NCBI GenBank assembly: GCA_007988745.1
Contig: BJUT01000030.1
Coordinates: 1 to 50,647, forward strand
Reading direction: 5' to 3'
Length of the DNA stretch: 50,647 bases
From: Pseudoalteromonas atlantica
GTDB taxonomy: Bacteria > Pseudomonadota > Gammaproteobacteria > Enterobacterales > Alteromonadaceae
Positions 19,498 to 30,748 of this stretch are shown here, one piece after another. Position 1 is the first letter of the stretch. Each line of letters opens with the position of its first letter. The notes beneath the pieces were generated by a model that worked only from the letters and a program-made list of their open reading frames with translations, was not told the origin of the DNA and searched no databases. The translations under genes and the position numbers were made by a program.

Positions 19498-20064
19498 ATG
19501 ACTTATGTTGTTATCTTTGCTTTGTTATTACTTATCACTTTGCTTGGCGCTTATATTAGAGTTGAAAACAATAGAAAAAAAGCGTTAGAAACCAAGAAAA
19601 AACAATTTAACGAACGTGTTGCCCAAGTAAACACTCGCCTCAAAACCAAGCTAAACAATTTATTAGAAGCCAAAATAATAAGACCTAAGTATGTAGCGCA
19701 AATTCAGGCAATTGTGGCCAATTTTTTTGTGGTTCAGCCCCATACTGATGAAAACCTGCAACATTTAGAAGATATTAGCGACAGCTTAGTGAGCACGCTT
19801 TCGATTGAGTTTCAAAAAGCACTGCAAAGTGAAAACGCCCAAGCGCTTCAAGATAATATACAGTACTTTGTGAGTGAGTTACCCCAGCAAGGCATACTAT
19901 ATAATAAAGCGTTTTATCATGAAATTTTACCCTCATTGATTGTACAAATTAAAACTGACACACCTGTAAACCCAAGCGAAAGCATTGAAAATACTGACGA
20001 AACACCTTCTGATGAAAGTACTGACTCTGATGCGCAGTTTTCTCAAAATGCGAGTGTTGCTTAA
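19498..20064 (+). CDS. Unknown membrane-anchored protein between nadK and recN
   Basis: I do not recognise this 188-residue protein. It begins with one hydrophobic helix (about residues 2-18, YVVIFALLLLITLLGAYI) followed by a basic stretch rich in Lys and Arg, so the body probably faces the cytoplasm. Residues 24-130 look helical with coiled-coil character. The last 30 residues are acidic, rich in Ser, Thr, Glu and Asp. AGGAA lies before the start. The space between nadK and recN is normally short in related genomes, so this looks like a lineage-specific insertion. Confidence 0.75.
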   Translation: MTYVVIFALLLLITLLGAYIRVENNRKKALETKKKQFNERVAQVNTRLKTKLNNLLEAKIIRPKYVAQIQAIVANFFVVQPHTDENLQHLEDISDSLVSTLSIEFQKALQSENAQALQDNIQYFVSELPQQGILYNKAFYHEILPSLIVQIKTDTPVNPSESIENTDETPSDESTDSDAQFSQNASVA

Positions 20065-20098
20065 AAAGTAAAAAATTAATTTGCAAAAAACCTAAACA

Positions 20099-20114
20099 CT
20101 GTATAAATTAACAG
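20099..20114 (+). promoter_or_regulatory. LexA (SOS) box upstream of recN
   Basis: CTGTATAAATTAACAG fits CTG-N10-CAG with the AT-rich centre of gammaproteobacterial LexA sites. It overlaps a possible -10 (TATAAA, 20102-20107) with TTGCAA at 20081-20086. recN is a classic SOS gene. Confidence 0.8.
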
Positions 20115-20139
20115 TTAATTCACTGGATGGATGAACAGT

Positions 20140-21813
20140 ATGTTAATTGGTTTAGAAATTAAAAATTTTGCAATTGTAAGTAACTTAAGCACTGAGTGGC
20201 ATAACGGCATGACGGCGATCACGGGTGAAACCGGCGCGGGTAAATCGATTGCCATTGATGCACTTTCACTGTGTTTAGGCGAGCGCGCTGAAGCGTCGGC
20301 GGTTCGCCCTGGCACAGATAAAGCAGAAGTGTGCGCACAATTTGATTTAACTGCCCTTCCTCTTGCTAAAGCATTTTTAGAACAACACATGCTAACGAGT
20401 AACGACAACGAATGCCTACTTAGGCGCGTTGTATGTAAAAATGGCCGCAGCAAAAGCTATATTAATGGCAGCGCTGTTACAGCAGCTCAACTTAAAGAGC
20501 TGGGACAGTATTTAATTTCTATACACGGACAGCACGCTCATCAACACCTTTTAAAAGCTGAACACCAGCTGCAACTGCTTGACGCCTACGCAGGCCACAA
20601 CCAGCTTGTAAAAGCGGTTAGCCAAAGCTTTAAATTATATGCAAACCTGCAAAAAGAATTTAAACAGCTTGAGCAACAGCAATTACAACAAGCCGCTCAA
20701 AAACAATTACTCGAATACCAAGTTGCCGAATTAGATGAGTTTGCCTTACAAGACGGCGAGTTTGAACAAATAGAGGCCGAACATTACAAGCTAAGTAATA
20801 GCCAAACCATTTTAGAAGCCTGCCAGCGCGAACTTCAGCATTTATACGAAAGTGATGAGCAAAATGCCTGTTCAATGCTGCAACACAGCGCTCAACAATT
20901 TGCCGAGCTTGCAAATTATGACGAAAGCTTAGCAAGTGTAGCTGCATTATTAGATGAAGCCGCAGTGCAAGTTGAAGAAGCAAGCAGAGAAGTAAGAAAC
21001 TACGCAGAGCAGGCCGACTTAGACCCTGCAAGATTAACAGAAGTAGAAGCGCGCTTAAGTGGCGCGATGGACTTAGCCCGTAAGCATCATATAAAGCCTC
21101 AAGAGCTGGTTGAGTTTCATCAAAGTTTAACACAAGAGCTAGAGTCAATTAGTAACAATAGCTCACGTTTGGCGCAATTAGACGATGAAATAACTAATGC
21201 GCTAAGTGCATACCAGCACGCCAGTGATCAGCTAAGCGAAAGTCGCCATAAATATGCTAATACATTAAATCAATTAATTAGTGAAAGCATGGCTAATTTA
21301 TCAATGGAAAATGGGGTCTTTGAAATTCAGCTTACCCAAGAAGCTGAGCGCCAACCCAATGCATTAGGTTTTGATAGCGTCTCGTTTTTGGTCTCTACTA
21401 ACCCTGGGCAGCCATTACAACCTTTAGCTAAAGTTGCCTCGGGTGGTGAGCTGTCGCGTATTAGCCTTGCCATACAGGTGATCATTGCCCAAAAAGTGAC
21501 AACGCCAACGCTTATTTTTGACGAAGTGGATGTAGGTATATCAGGTCCTACCGCCTCCTCTGTAGGGAAGTTACTACGCCAACTAGGAAAATCAACACAG
21601 GTTATTTGTGTAACCCATTTACCCCAGGTTGCAAGTAGTGCGCATCAGCAGTTTTTTGTAGCAAAAGAAATAGCACAAGGCGAAACCTTTACTCAAATGC
21701 TCAGCCTAAATAAAGACGGCCGTATTAATGAAATTGCACGCTTACTCGGTGGCGATAATATAAGTAAAACCGCTAAAGCAAATGCTAAAGAGCTTATTAT
21801 GGCGCACGCCTAA
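20140..21813 (+). CDS. recN: DNA repair ATPase RecN
   Basis: This SMC-like protein acts early in double-strand-break repair. The start at ATG 20140 (MLIGLEIKNFAIV) aligns with E. coli RecN (MLAQLTISNFAIV); an ATG three codons earlier is less likely. The 557-residue product has Walker A GETGAGKSI (29-37), a central coiled-coil region rich in Gln/Glu (about 150-370), the ABC signature VASGGELSRISLAIQV and Walker B PTLIFDEVDVGISG near the C-terminus. The SOS box upstream predicts induction by DNA damage. Confidence 0.97.
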   Translation: MLIGLEIKNFAIVSNLSTEWHNGMTAITGETGAGKSIAIDALSLCLGERAEASAVRPGTDKAEVCAQFDLTALPLAKAFLEQHMLTSNDNECLLRRVVCKNGRSKSYINGSAVTAAQLKELGQYLISIHGQHAHQHLLKAEHQLQLLDAYAGHNQLVKAVSQSFKLYANLQKEFKQLEQQQLQQAAQKQLLEYQVAELDEFALQDGEFEQIEAEHYKLSNSQTILEACQRELQHLYESDEQNACSMLQHSAQQFAELANYDESLASVAALLDEAAVQVEEASREVRNYAEQADLDPARLTEVEARLSGAMDLARKHHIKPQELVEFHQSLTQELESISNNSSRLAQLDDEITNALSAYQHASDQLSESRHKYANTLNQLISESMANLSMENGVFEIQLTQEAERQPNALGFDSVSFLVSTNPGQPLQPLAKVASGGELSRISLAIQVIIAQKVTTPTLIFDEVDVGISGPTASSVGKLLRQLGKSTQVICVTHLPQVASSAHQQFFVAKEIAQGETFTQMLSLNKDGRINEIARLLGGDNISKTAKANAKELIMAHA

Positions 21814-21850
21814 GTTATACTTTTGCTACAACAGTGGAGAGACGTTTTAA

Positions 21851-22162
21851 ATGCAAAGCATGCTGATAAATTTTTGCCATGTTACTGGGTGGCTACTTGT
21901 TGTTTTGAGCTTTTTACTTATCGGGTTTAGTAAGTTTAAGCACGCAGAATTTAAGCTAAAACTCTTTAGCTTTTTAAAACTTATATTGGTTTATCAAGTA
22001 ACGGTGAGTGTTTGGCAGTGGTTTATTATTGGCAACATAGTGGCTAATAATCAATGGTTACTTTTATTAGCACAGATACTGTGCTGTGCAATGTGCTATT
22101 TAAGTTTACAGCGGCGAAAAAGTAAAAGCCGCCCCAACCTTGATAGTTTTTCTATGGATTAA
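21851..22162 (+). CDS. Small membrane protein, unknown
   Basis: I do not recognise this 103-residue protein. It has three likely membrane helices (about 8-26, 38-60 and 66-86) and a basic, polar tail (LQRRKSKSRPNLD). GGAGAG precedes the start by about 10 nt. It starts 37 nt after recN on the same strand, with no terminator between, so it may share the SOS transcript. It is convergent with the diguanylate cyclase gene. Confidence 0.7.
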   Translation: MQSMLINFCHVTGWLLVVLSFLLIGFSKFKHAEFKLKLFSFLKLILVYQVTVSVWQWFIIGNIVANNQWLLLLAQILCCAMCYLSLQRRKSKSRPNLDSFSMD

Positions 22163-22174
22163 CTAACACAAGCG

Positions 22175-23194
22175 TTAAGAGCAAGTTCTATTTTTACCTT
22201 GCTCTTTTGCTTTGTATAATCGCTCGTCGGCAAGCTTTATGTCTTGGGCTATGGTTGTATCTAACTGGCTTTGCACAAGCCCCATACTTATAGTTAATAC
22301 CACCGATTTCCCACTCATGCGCACTGGATTTTTTTGTAATTCTGCATGAATTTTTTCTGCAATACTTTGCCCCTGATCTTTGTCGCTGTTTGGTAGTGCA
22401 ATTAAAAACTCTTCACCGCCCCACCGAGAAGCAATACCTTGCTTTGGCATGCTCTTTTTTAAAATATTGGCAAGTTGGGTTAACGCTTCATCACCAAAGT
22501 CGTGGCCGTAGTTATCATTAATGTTTTTGAAATTATCAACATCAGCTAGCAAAATTACATACGGCTGCTTATTTTTTTTATGAAGATGTTTAAGCTCAGC
22601 AAGTTCTTTCATCATAAAACGTCTGTTAGGTAAATCAGTTAAGTGATCTATTGTGGCAAGGCGCTCATTTTTTTGACTCAGCGCGACTATTTTTTCATTG
22701 TATTTTTCGCGTGAGCGCTCATAAAAACCACTTAATAAAGCAACAATAATAAAAGAAATGACCACCCTTAGTGGAAGTGCTTCAGGCTGATAATCATAAA
22801 TATTAAAGTTATCTGTAATAATAAAGCCGGCGATCACGGCAAATAAAAAGGCAACAATATCAAATGTTCCTTTTTTAAGGCCTCTAATAGAGTAAGTCAC
22901 CGGTGATACAATAAATATCCAAATTGGCCCAGTACCTTCAGCTCCGCCCGAGATCACTAAATACAGCATTAAACAGTAAAGGTTATATAAAATGGTGGTT
23001 GCTGATTTTTCGACTGCGCGGTAAAGGCTAAAAGCCCACGCATAAAAACCAGCTGAAACTAGCAGCATAATACCAAGCACTACATCAGCATTAGACAATG
23101 CATTACACGCCATAGCGAAGGTAGCTATAAATCCGATGGTCGAAAAAAAGCGAACAATTAGCTTTCTTTCTCTGTTGTCTGAGTATGCATTCAT
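22175..23194 (-). CDS. Membrane-bound diguanylate cyclase (GGDEF)
   Basis: It makes cyclic di-GMP from two GTP. The 339-residue product has about six N-terminal membrane helices (residues 15-160) forming a sensory module, a short coiled linker (ERSREKYNEKIVALSQKNERLA) and a GGDEF domain from about residue 180. The active-site motif is RWGGEEF (GGEEF 259-263), with DVDNFKNINDNYGHDFGD as the substrate site, so it is predicted to be active. The RxxD inhibitory site normally 5 residues before GGEEF is absent. ATG 23194 is taken as start; an in-frame TTG at 23215 is possible. Neither has a good ribosome site. Confidence 0.9.
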   Translation of the reverse strand: MNAYSDNRERKLIVRFFSTIGFIATFAMACNALSNADVVLGIMLLVSAGFYAWAFSLYRAVEKSATTILYNLYCLMLYLVISGGAEGTGPIWIFIVSPVTYSIRGLKKGTFDIVAFLFAVIAGFIITDNFNIYDYQPEALPLRVVISFIIVALLSGFYERSREKYNEKIVALSQKNERLATIDHLTDLPNRRFMMKELAELKHLHKKNKQPYVILLADVDNFKNINDNYGHDFGDEALTQLANILKKSMPKQGIASRWGGEEFLIALPNSDKDQGQSIAEKIHAELQKNPVRMSGKSVVLTISMGLVQSQLDTTIAQDIKLADERLYKAKEQGKNRTCS

Positions 23195-23357
23195 ATTATT
23201 ATTTTTTATTTGCAAGCGAGCTTTAAAAGCCCATTTTCCGAGGATTTAAAAAAGAAGTTAGCAGCAAGTTTGTACTGAAATAGTACTTTAAGCAAGATTT
23301 ACACGTTAATTATTGGTTAATGACAATTTTTTAATACTTTTTCATTTGTAAAAAGCT

Positions 23358-23388
23358 AAAAAAAAGCAAGCCAGTTGGCTTGCCTTTA
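23358..23388 (-). terminator. Terminator of gltB-gltD
   Basis: Arms GCAAGCC and GGCTTGC with a 4-nt loop are followed on the minus strand by eight T residues, about 25 nt past the gltD stop. Confidence 0.88.
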
Positions 23389-23413
23389 TTATATTTAAAA
23401 CTTAACGAGATAA

Positions 23414-24838
<1,425 letters not shown>

Positions 24839-27800
24839 TTATTGCGCTTGAACACGAAGTTCTGCGCTACTGCGAGCGCGGTGCCCGAGTAAACTTTTTA
24901 CATCACTTGATTTTGGTTTAACTAGTTTGAACATAGGTAAGTACAGTTCAAAATTAGCTAAAATGGTTTCTGCTCGACATGAACCCGTAAGCTCTAAATG
25001 CTCGGCAATTAGGCCACGCAGATGCTCTTGGTGCGAACTTAAATCATCAAGTGTTACTACTTCTACAAGCTCTGGATTAATGCGTTTTTCAAAGTCACTT
25101 CGCTCATCTAAAATATAAGCAAAACCACCTGTCATACCCGCACCAAAGTTAACGCCTACATTACCTAGCACACATACAACGCCGCCAGTCATGTATTCAC
25201 AGCCGTTATCACCTACGCCTTCAACAACGGCTTGCACGCCAGAGTTACGCACTGCAAAACGCTCACCAGCACAGCCTGCGGCAAATAACTTACCACCCGT
25301 AGCACCGTACAAACATGTGTTACCAGCAATGGTTGCTTTATGACTTTCAAACGATGATCCCAGTGGTGGACGTATAACAAGCTTACCACCAGCCATGCCT
25401 TTACCCACGTAGTCGTTTGCATCGCCAATAAGGGTCATTTCAAGGCCACCGGCATTCCAAACACCAAATGATTGCCCTGCTGTACCATGTAGTTCAATAG
25501 ATACTGGATCTGCAGCCATACCTTGATTGCCGTGCTTAGAGGCTATGTAACCCGACAGCATTGCGCCCACTGAACGGTCTGTATTACATATACGGCTCAC
25601 GAGCGAAATACCCGATGAGGTATCAATCGCTTGTTGCGCTTTACCTAGTAACGCTTCGTTAAGTTCGCCTAAATAGTGCGAGCTATTTGGTGCGCTACAA
25701 AATAAGGTTTCGCCCGTTGGGTTATTTGGCTGAGCAATCACAGACGATAAATCTATTTTCTTTTGCTTCGCTGTTTTACCTTCAATCGCTTCTAATAAGT
25801 CTAAACGACCAATTAAGTCAGTTAGATTAGCAACACCTAAGCTTGCCATAATTTCACGTGCTTCTTGGGCTATAAACTTAAAGTAGTTCATCGCCATTTC
25901 TGGTAAGCCGTGGTAATGCTTTTGACGAAGTGTTTCATCTTGCGTTGCAACACCGGTCGCACAGTTATTTAAATGACAAATACGTAAGTATTTACAACCT
26001 AGCGCCACCATTGGGCCTGTACCAAAGCCAAAGCTCTCTGCACCTAAAATAGCGGCTTTAATGATATCTAAACCTGTTTTTAAACCACCATCTGTTTGCA
26101 GGCGAATACGGTGACGAAGACCATTTTCAACAAGCGCTTGCTGGGTTTCTGCAAGGCCAAGCTCCCACGGGCTACCCGCGTATTTAACTGACGTTAATGG
26201 GCTTGCACCGGTACCACCATCGTAACCTGAGATAGTAATTAAGTCGGCGTACGCTTTAGCTACGCCTGTGGCAATTGTGCCTACACCCGGCTCAGATACT
26301 AACTTCACCGATATCATCGCTTCTGGGTTTACTTGTTTTAAATCAAATATTAGCTGGGCTAAATCTTCAATTGAGTAAATATCGTGATGCGGTGGTGGTG
26401 AAATTAATGTTACACCGGGTACCGAATAACGAAGCTTTGCAATATACGGCGTTACTTTTTCGCCTGGTAACTGCCCGCCTTCGCCAGGTTTAGCACCCTG
26501 CGCCACTTTAATTTGAATTACATCAGCATTACGAAGGTAGTGCGGCGTTACACCAAAACGACCCGAGGCAACTTGTTTAATACGTGAGTTTTTCTCGGTG
26601 TTGTAGCGCAGCTTATCTTCGCCGCCTTCACCAGAATTTGAACACCCGCCTAAGCGGTTCATTGCAATGGCAAGCGCTTCATGCGCCTCTGGCGAAAGTG
26701 CACCAATACTCATAGCTGCAGAGTCAAAGCGCTGGTATAAAAATTCAGCCGGCTCAACATCATCAATGCTAATGCCTTTTTCAGGTAATTTAAGCGCTAA
26801 CATATCGCGCAGCGTTGCAATAGGACGGTTATTAACTAAATCAGCATAGGCTGCGTAGTCTTTATAATCGCCTGAACGTACGGCCTTTTGTAGCGTTTGA
26901 ATAACATCTGGGTTGTAAGCGTGGTATTCACCACCGTGAACGTATTTTAATAAACCGCCATGGTTCAGTAACTTACGTTTACTAAAAGCAAGTTTATGAA
27001 GCTTTTGCTGATCAATATCAAAATCGCTAAAACAGGCGCCTTTAATACGACTTGCCACACCTTTAAAGCACATTTCTACCATAGCATCAGATAGACCAAC
27101 CGCTTCAAAAAGCATTGAACAACGGTACGATGCAATTGTGCTTATGCCCATCTTAGACATAATTTTGTACAAGCCTTTATTAATGGCTTTTCGGTACGAA
27201 AGCGTCACTTCGCAGTACGATTTATCAATCACTTTACTGTCGCTCATCGCAACCAGTGACTCGTATGCAAGGTATGGGTAAATTGCGGTTGCACCAAAAC
27301 CAAGTAATACGGCAAATTGGTGTGCATCGCGTACGCTACCCGTTTCAATAATAATATTAGACTCACAACGTAAGTTATTATCTACTAAACGTTTTTGTAC
27401 AGCACCTACCGCCATAGCAGCAGGAATTGGTAATTGGGTTTCGCTAAAGTTACGGTCAGATAAAATAAGCATTACACAGCCGGCTGCTGCTTTTTCTTGT
27501 GCAGCGTCGCAAATACGTGCAACCGCTTTTTCTAAACCTTCCTCTGCTGTGTATGTAATATCAATTTTACAGTAGCTGTAATGCTCGTCATCGGCATTTA
27601 GTAGCTGCTGCATGTCTGCATACATTAAAATTGGCGTATCAAACTGTAGGCGCTTAGCGTGGCCTGTGGTTTCATTAAATACATTTTGCTCACTACCAAT
27701 ACACGTTGCCAGTGACATTACGTGGTTTTCACGCAGCGGGTCGATTGGCGGGTTAGTCACTTGTGCAAACTTTTGGCGGAAGTAATCGTACAATGAACGA

Positions 27801-29296
27801 TGCCCTTCGCTTAGTACTGCAAATGGTGTGTCATCACCCATAGAGCCAGTTGCTTCTTGGCCGTTTTCACCCATTACGCGAATAACACTATCGAGCTCTT
27901 CGTTAGTGTAACCAAACATTTTTTGGTATTTAGCAAGTGTTTCGTCATCAAATGAGCGATTACCCGCATCTTGCTCGGTAAGCTCTTCAAACGGGGTTAA
28001 ACGTTTAACGTTTTCTTCAAGCCATGACTTATAAGGATGACGCGATTTTAGATCTTGGTCGATTTCGTCTGAGTGCCAAATCTTGCCTAATTTAGTATCA
28101 ATTACTAACAGCTCACCTGGTCCTACACGGCCTTTTTCGACCACTTCATCTGCAGTGTAATCCCAAATCCCTACCTCAGAGGCAAGTGTAATAAAGCCAT
28201 CTTGGGTAATAACATAGCGCGCTGGACGCAGGCCATTTCTGTCAAGGTTACAGGCTGCAAAACGCCCATCAGACATAACAATGCCCGCAGGGCCATCCCA
28301 CGGTTCCATATGCATAGAGTTAAAGTCGTAAAATGCGCGTAAATCATCATCCATAGCACGGTTTTTCTGCCATGCAGGTGGCACAAGCATACGCATAGCA
28401 CGGAATAAATCCATGCCACCGGCTAAAAACAGCTCCAGCATGTTATCTAAGCTTGAAGAGTCAGAGCCGGTTTCGTTTACAAACGGCGCTGCGCTTTGTA
28501 AATCAGGAATAAGTGGCGATGAAAACTTATACGAACGTGCACGAGCCCATTGGCGGTTACCTTCAATGGTATTAATTTCACCATTATGCGCTAAATACCT
28601 AAATGGTTGTGCTAAAGGCCAACGCGGCTGGGTATTAGTAGAAAAACGCTGATGGAATACACAAATAGCGCTGGTCATACGAATATCAGCTAAGTCTAAA
28701 TAAAAGTTAGGCAAATCTGCAGGCATCATAAGGCCTTTATAGATAGTCACTAACCCCGATAAACTCGCAATATAAAACGACTCATCCTCTGCTAAACGCT
28801 TTTCTGCACGGCGACGTGCTACATATAAACGTCGCTCTAAATCTTTAGAACGCCATCCTTCAGGCGCACTAACAAAAATTTGCTCAAAACCAGGTAATTG
28901 CTGTGTAGCAATTGGCCCTAGCATTGAAGGGTCAGTAGGCACTTCACGCCAACCGAGTATTTTAAGTGTTTCTTGTTCTAATTCTTCACATAAAACCTGT
29001 TTTGCAGCTTGTGCTAAAACGGGATCTGAATTTAAGAAAACCATGCCTACGGCGTAATTTTTACCTAAGTGCCAATTATGCTCACTCGCAATAGCACGGA
29101 AAAAACTGTCAGGTTTTTGTAGTAATAAACCACAGCCGTCACCTGTTTTACCATCGGCAGAAATACCACCGCGGTGCTGCATGCGATCAAGTCCAGTAAT
29201 AGCTGTACGAATAAGCCGATGACTAGCTTGACCATTTACTTGGGCTATTAAGCCAAAGCCACAATTATCTTTTTCTAATGTTGAGTCGTATAACAT
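24839..29296 (-). CDS. gltB: Glutamate synthase large subunit
   Basis: It makes two glutamates from glutamine and 2-oxoglutarate. At 1485 residues it is full length. An 11-residue propeptide precedes the N-terminal nucleophile Cys12 (DNCGFGL), the class II glutamine amidotransferase domain. The FMN/synthase domain has [21 protein letters not shown], then the [3Fe-4S] cysteines in [12 protein letters not shown]; the C-terminal GXGXG beta-helix follows. A GGGAGGGG ribosome site precedes the start. The long upstream region carries two palindromes that may be operators. Confidence 0.98.
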   Translation of the reverse strand: MLYDSTLEKDNCGFGLIAQVNGQASHRLIRTAITGLDRMQHRGGISADGKTGDGCGLLLQKPDSFFRAIASEHNWHLGKNYAVGMVFLNSDPVLAQAAKQVLCEELEQETLKILGWREVPTDPSMLGPIATQQLPGFEQIFVSAPEGWRSKDLERRLYVARRRAEKRLAEDESFYIASLSGLVTIYKGLMMPADLPNFYLDLADIRMTSAICVFHQRFSTNTQPRWPLAQPFRYLAHNGEINTIEGNRQWARARSYKFSSPLIPDLQSAAPFVNETGSDSSSLDNMLELFLAGGMDLFRAMRMLVPPAWQKNRAMDDDLRAFYDFNSMHMEPWDGPAGIVMSDGRFAACNLDRNGLRPARYVITQDGFITLASEVGIWDYTADEVVEKGRVGPGELLVIDTKLGKIWHSDEIDQDLKSRHPYKSWLEENVKRLTPFEELTEQDAGNRSFDDETLAKYQKMFGYTNEELDSVIRVMGENGQEATGSMGDDTPFAVLSEGHRSLYDYFRQKFAQVTNPPIDPLRENHVMSLATCIGSEQNVFNETTGHAKRLQFDTPILMYADMQQLLNADDEHYSYCKIDITYTAEEGLEKAVARICDAAQEKAAAGCVMLILSDRNFSETQLPIPAAMAVGAVQKRLVDNNLRCESNIIIETGSVRDAHQFAVLLGFGATAIYPYLAYESLVAMSDSKVIDKSYCEVTLSYRKAINKGLYKIMSKMGISTIASYRCSMLFEAVGLSDAMVEMCFKGVASRIKGACFSDFDIDQQKLHKLAFSKRKLLNHGGLLKYVHGGEYHAYNPDVIQTLQKAVRSGDYKDYAAYADLVNNRPIATLRDMLALKLPEKGISIDDVEPAEFLYQRFDSAAMSIGALSPEAHEALAIAMNRLGGCSNSGEGGEDKLRYNTEKNSRIKQVASGRFGVTPHYLRNADVIQIKVAQGAKPGEGGQLPGEKVTPYIAKLRYSVPGVTLISPPPHHDIYSIEDLAQLIFDLKQVNPEAMISVKLVSEPGVGTIATGVAKAYADLITISGYDGGTGASPLTSVKYAGSPWELGLAETQQALVENGLRHRIRLQTDGGLKTGLDIIKAAILGAESFGFGTGPMVALGCKYLRICHLNNCATGVATQDETLRQKHYHGLPEMAMNYFKFIAQEAREIMASLGVANLTDLIGRLDLLEAIEGKTAKQKKIDLSSVIAQPNNPTGETLFCSAPNSSHYLGELNEALLGKAQQAIDTSSGISLVSRICNTDRSVGAMLSGYIASKHGNQGMAADPVSIELHGTAGQSFGVWNAGGLEMTLIGDANDYVGKGMAGGKLVIRPPLGSSFESHKATIAGNTCLYGATGGKLFAAGCAGERFAVRNSGVQAVVEGVGDNGCEYMTGGVVCVLGNVGVNFGAGMTGGFAYILDERSDFEKRINPELVEVVTLDDLSSHQEHLRGLIAEHLELTGSCRAETILANFELYLPMFKLVKPKSSDVKSLLGHRARSSAELRVQAQ

Positions 29297-29502
29297 AGAC
29301 CCCTCCCTTGCTGCACTGTTAACGTGAATGAACTGCTCGACGATTTGCTAACAGACGCACAAAACTAGCCTCTATAGTAAATAGAGTCAATATTATTTTG
29401 AATACATATTCACATTCTTGAATATTTCTCACTTCAAGGCAAGATTTCTTTTTTACCCATAAGTTTTAACAATTAGCGCTTATTTGCGCGTTATTTTTTC
29501 AT

Positions 29503-29516
29503 GACACTGGTGTCAA
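29503..29516. promoter_or_regulatory. TGACAC-TG-GTGTCA dyad, possible operator
   Basis: Perfect 6-bp arms surround a 2-bp centre, about 207 bp upstream of gltB. I do not recognise the regulator. Confidence 0.35.
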
Positions 29517-29556
29517 TTTTAACATTTTGTAAAAACAAAGGCGTCAAAGCAATACC

Positions 29557-29574
29557 CTTTACGTAAACGTAAAG
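29557..29574. promoter_or_regulatory. LiuR-like palindrome upstream of gltB
   Basis: CTTTACGTAAACGTAAAG has 7-bp perfect arms (CTTTACG/CGTAAAG). From memory this resembles the operator of LiuR, the MerR-type regulator of branched-chain amino acid degradation in gammaproteobacteria. It lies about 260 bp upstream of gltB. The regulator assignment is inference. Confidence 0.45.
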
Positions 29575-29747
29575 AGCCAAATCAATGAATAAATATTCAC
29601 TAATTTCCCACAGGTTCAGTTAACATTTAGATAGTTTAATGCGTTTTAAATAAATTAGAGGTTTAGGATCACGCTTTTCTAGCGTTCATTAGTATAGTTA
29701 TTAATTGTTGTGTCGTTTTTAGTGCAGATGTAGTGAATTTTTATTTA

Positions 29748-29907
29748 ATACCAATTCGCTTGATTGAGCGAGCTATCGTAAGGCTGGAAAAACGTGTTGA
29801 TAGCTGGGCAAAAAACTCGCTATTTATTTGTTCTAAAATAATTTTTTAGCGCAAATAGCGACATATTTAGCCCCGCAAAATGATTACGTCTTATTGCGCA
29901 TTGATAT
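29748..29907. repeat. Inverted-repeat element, copy C (long form)
   Basis: The 160-bp element starts ATACCAATTCGC and ends GCGCATTGATAT (imperfect terminal inverted repeats). An inner hairpin has CGCTATTT/AAATAGCG arms. It shares blocks with copies A and B and has no coding capacity. It looks like a MITE or a large intergenic palindromic repeat. Confidence 0.75.
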
Positions 29908-30093
29908 AAAACTCATATTTTAATTAAAATTCGCGCTTATATAAGTAGCTTTGTTGCTTACTTATCCTTACTAGGTGCACCTAAACGAGGAGCAAGGGCT
30001 GAGTTTGCTAACTATTGAGCACAGATTAATGGTTTTAATCACCCACTGATGGGCTGTTCAAGAGATTAAGACGTAATAAAGTTATATATAGGC

Positions 30094-30121
30094 ACAAAAA
30101 AGCCACGTAAAACGTGGCTTT
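30094..30121 (-). terminator. Terminator of grxD
   Basis: A stem AAAGCCACG/CGTGGCTTT with a 5-nt loop is followed on the minus strand by a T run. Confidence 0.88.
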
Positions 30122-30142
30122 AATAATCTAGCGAAGTAGCAA

Positions 30143-30481
30143 TTACTCTGCGTCAGCTTCTTTATACTTAGCTGCAGTTTCAGTGATCAGTGGCTGTAAT
30201 TCACCACGTTGAAACATTTCAATGATAATGTCACAACCACCTACTAATTCGCCCTCAACCCAAAGCTGTGGGAAAGTAGGCCAATTTGCGTATGCTGGTA
30301 ACTCAGCGCGAATATCTGGATTAAGTAAAATATCAACATAGGCAAATGGTTCGCCACATGACATTAGAGCTTGTGACGCTTGTGAAGAAAAACCACAATT
30401 TGGTAATTTAGGCGACCCTTTCATGTAAAGGATAATTGGGTTTTCTGAAATCTGCTGTTTAATTTTATCAATGGTTTCCAT
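30143..30481 (-). CDS. grxD: Monothiol glutaredoxin 4 (Fe-S carrier)
   Basis: The 112-residue product is a CGFS-type monothiol glutaredoxin that holds a [2Fe-2S] cluster between two monomers and delivers it to target proteins. The motif CGFS is at 29-32 (LPNCGFSSQ). The glutathione-binding parts ([19 protein letters not shown]) are present. It is divergent from sodB, and an IscR-like palindrome lies between the two genes, which would link both to Fe-S status. Confidence 0.96.
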   Translation of the reverse strand: METIDKIKQQISENPIILYMKGSPKLPNCGFSSQASQALMSCGEPFAYVDILLNPDIRAELPAYANWPTFPQLWVEGELVGGCDIIIEMFQRGELQPLITETAAKYKEADAE

Positions 30482-30618
30482 CTACAACCTCAAAATGACG
30501 ATAGCTTGATATACCTAGGGCTTGAAAATAAATCATTGTGGCCACAGATATATAACTTAAAATGGGCAAATAAAGCCGCAATTGAAATAGTCTTCAGCAA
30601 TAGCATTGCTGTTTGCTT

Positions 30619-30643
30619 AAACTTGAGTAAAATACTCAACAAT
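30619..30643. promoter_or_regulatory. IscR-like palindrome between grxD and sodB
   Basis: The core TTGAGTAAAATACTCAA (30623-30639) is a perfect 7-bp-arm palindrome. Over 25 positions it agrees with the E. coli IscR type 1 consensus at 21 by my hand count; the two changed core bases are symmetric. It overlaps a possible sodB -35 (TTGAGT) with TATAGT at 30644-30649. The assignment is inference. Confidence 0.5.
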
Positions 30644-30748
30644 TATAGTAACACTATATTTTCGTTTGGTATAGGTAAGTGGTCTGTTCTATCAGGCATT
30701 ACGTACTATCAAGCGAGTTATCAACCAAAAGAAGATGGAGATAAAAAA

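Larger units (their letters stand above)
29297..30093. other. Long intergenic region between gltB and grxD
   Basis: No protein gene longer than a few dozen codons is seen in almost 800 bp. It should hold the gltB promoter (one weak candidate on the minus strand: TTCAAA, 17 nt, TACTAT near 29375-29405), a TGACAC/GTGTCA dyad, a LiuR-like palindrome and the inverted-repeat element copy C. The stretch 29908-30090 has no structure I can name; a small RNA there cannot be excluded. Confidence 0.5.
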
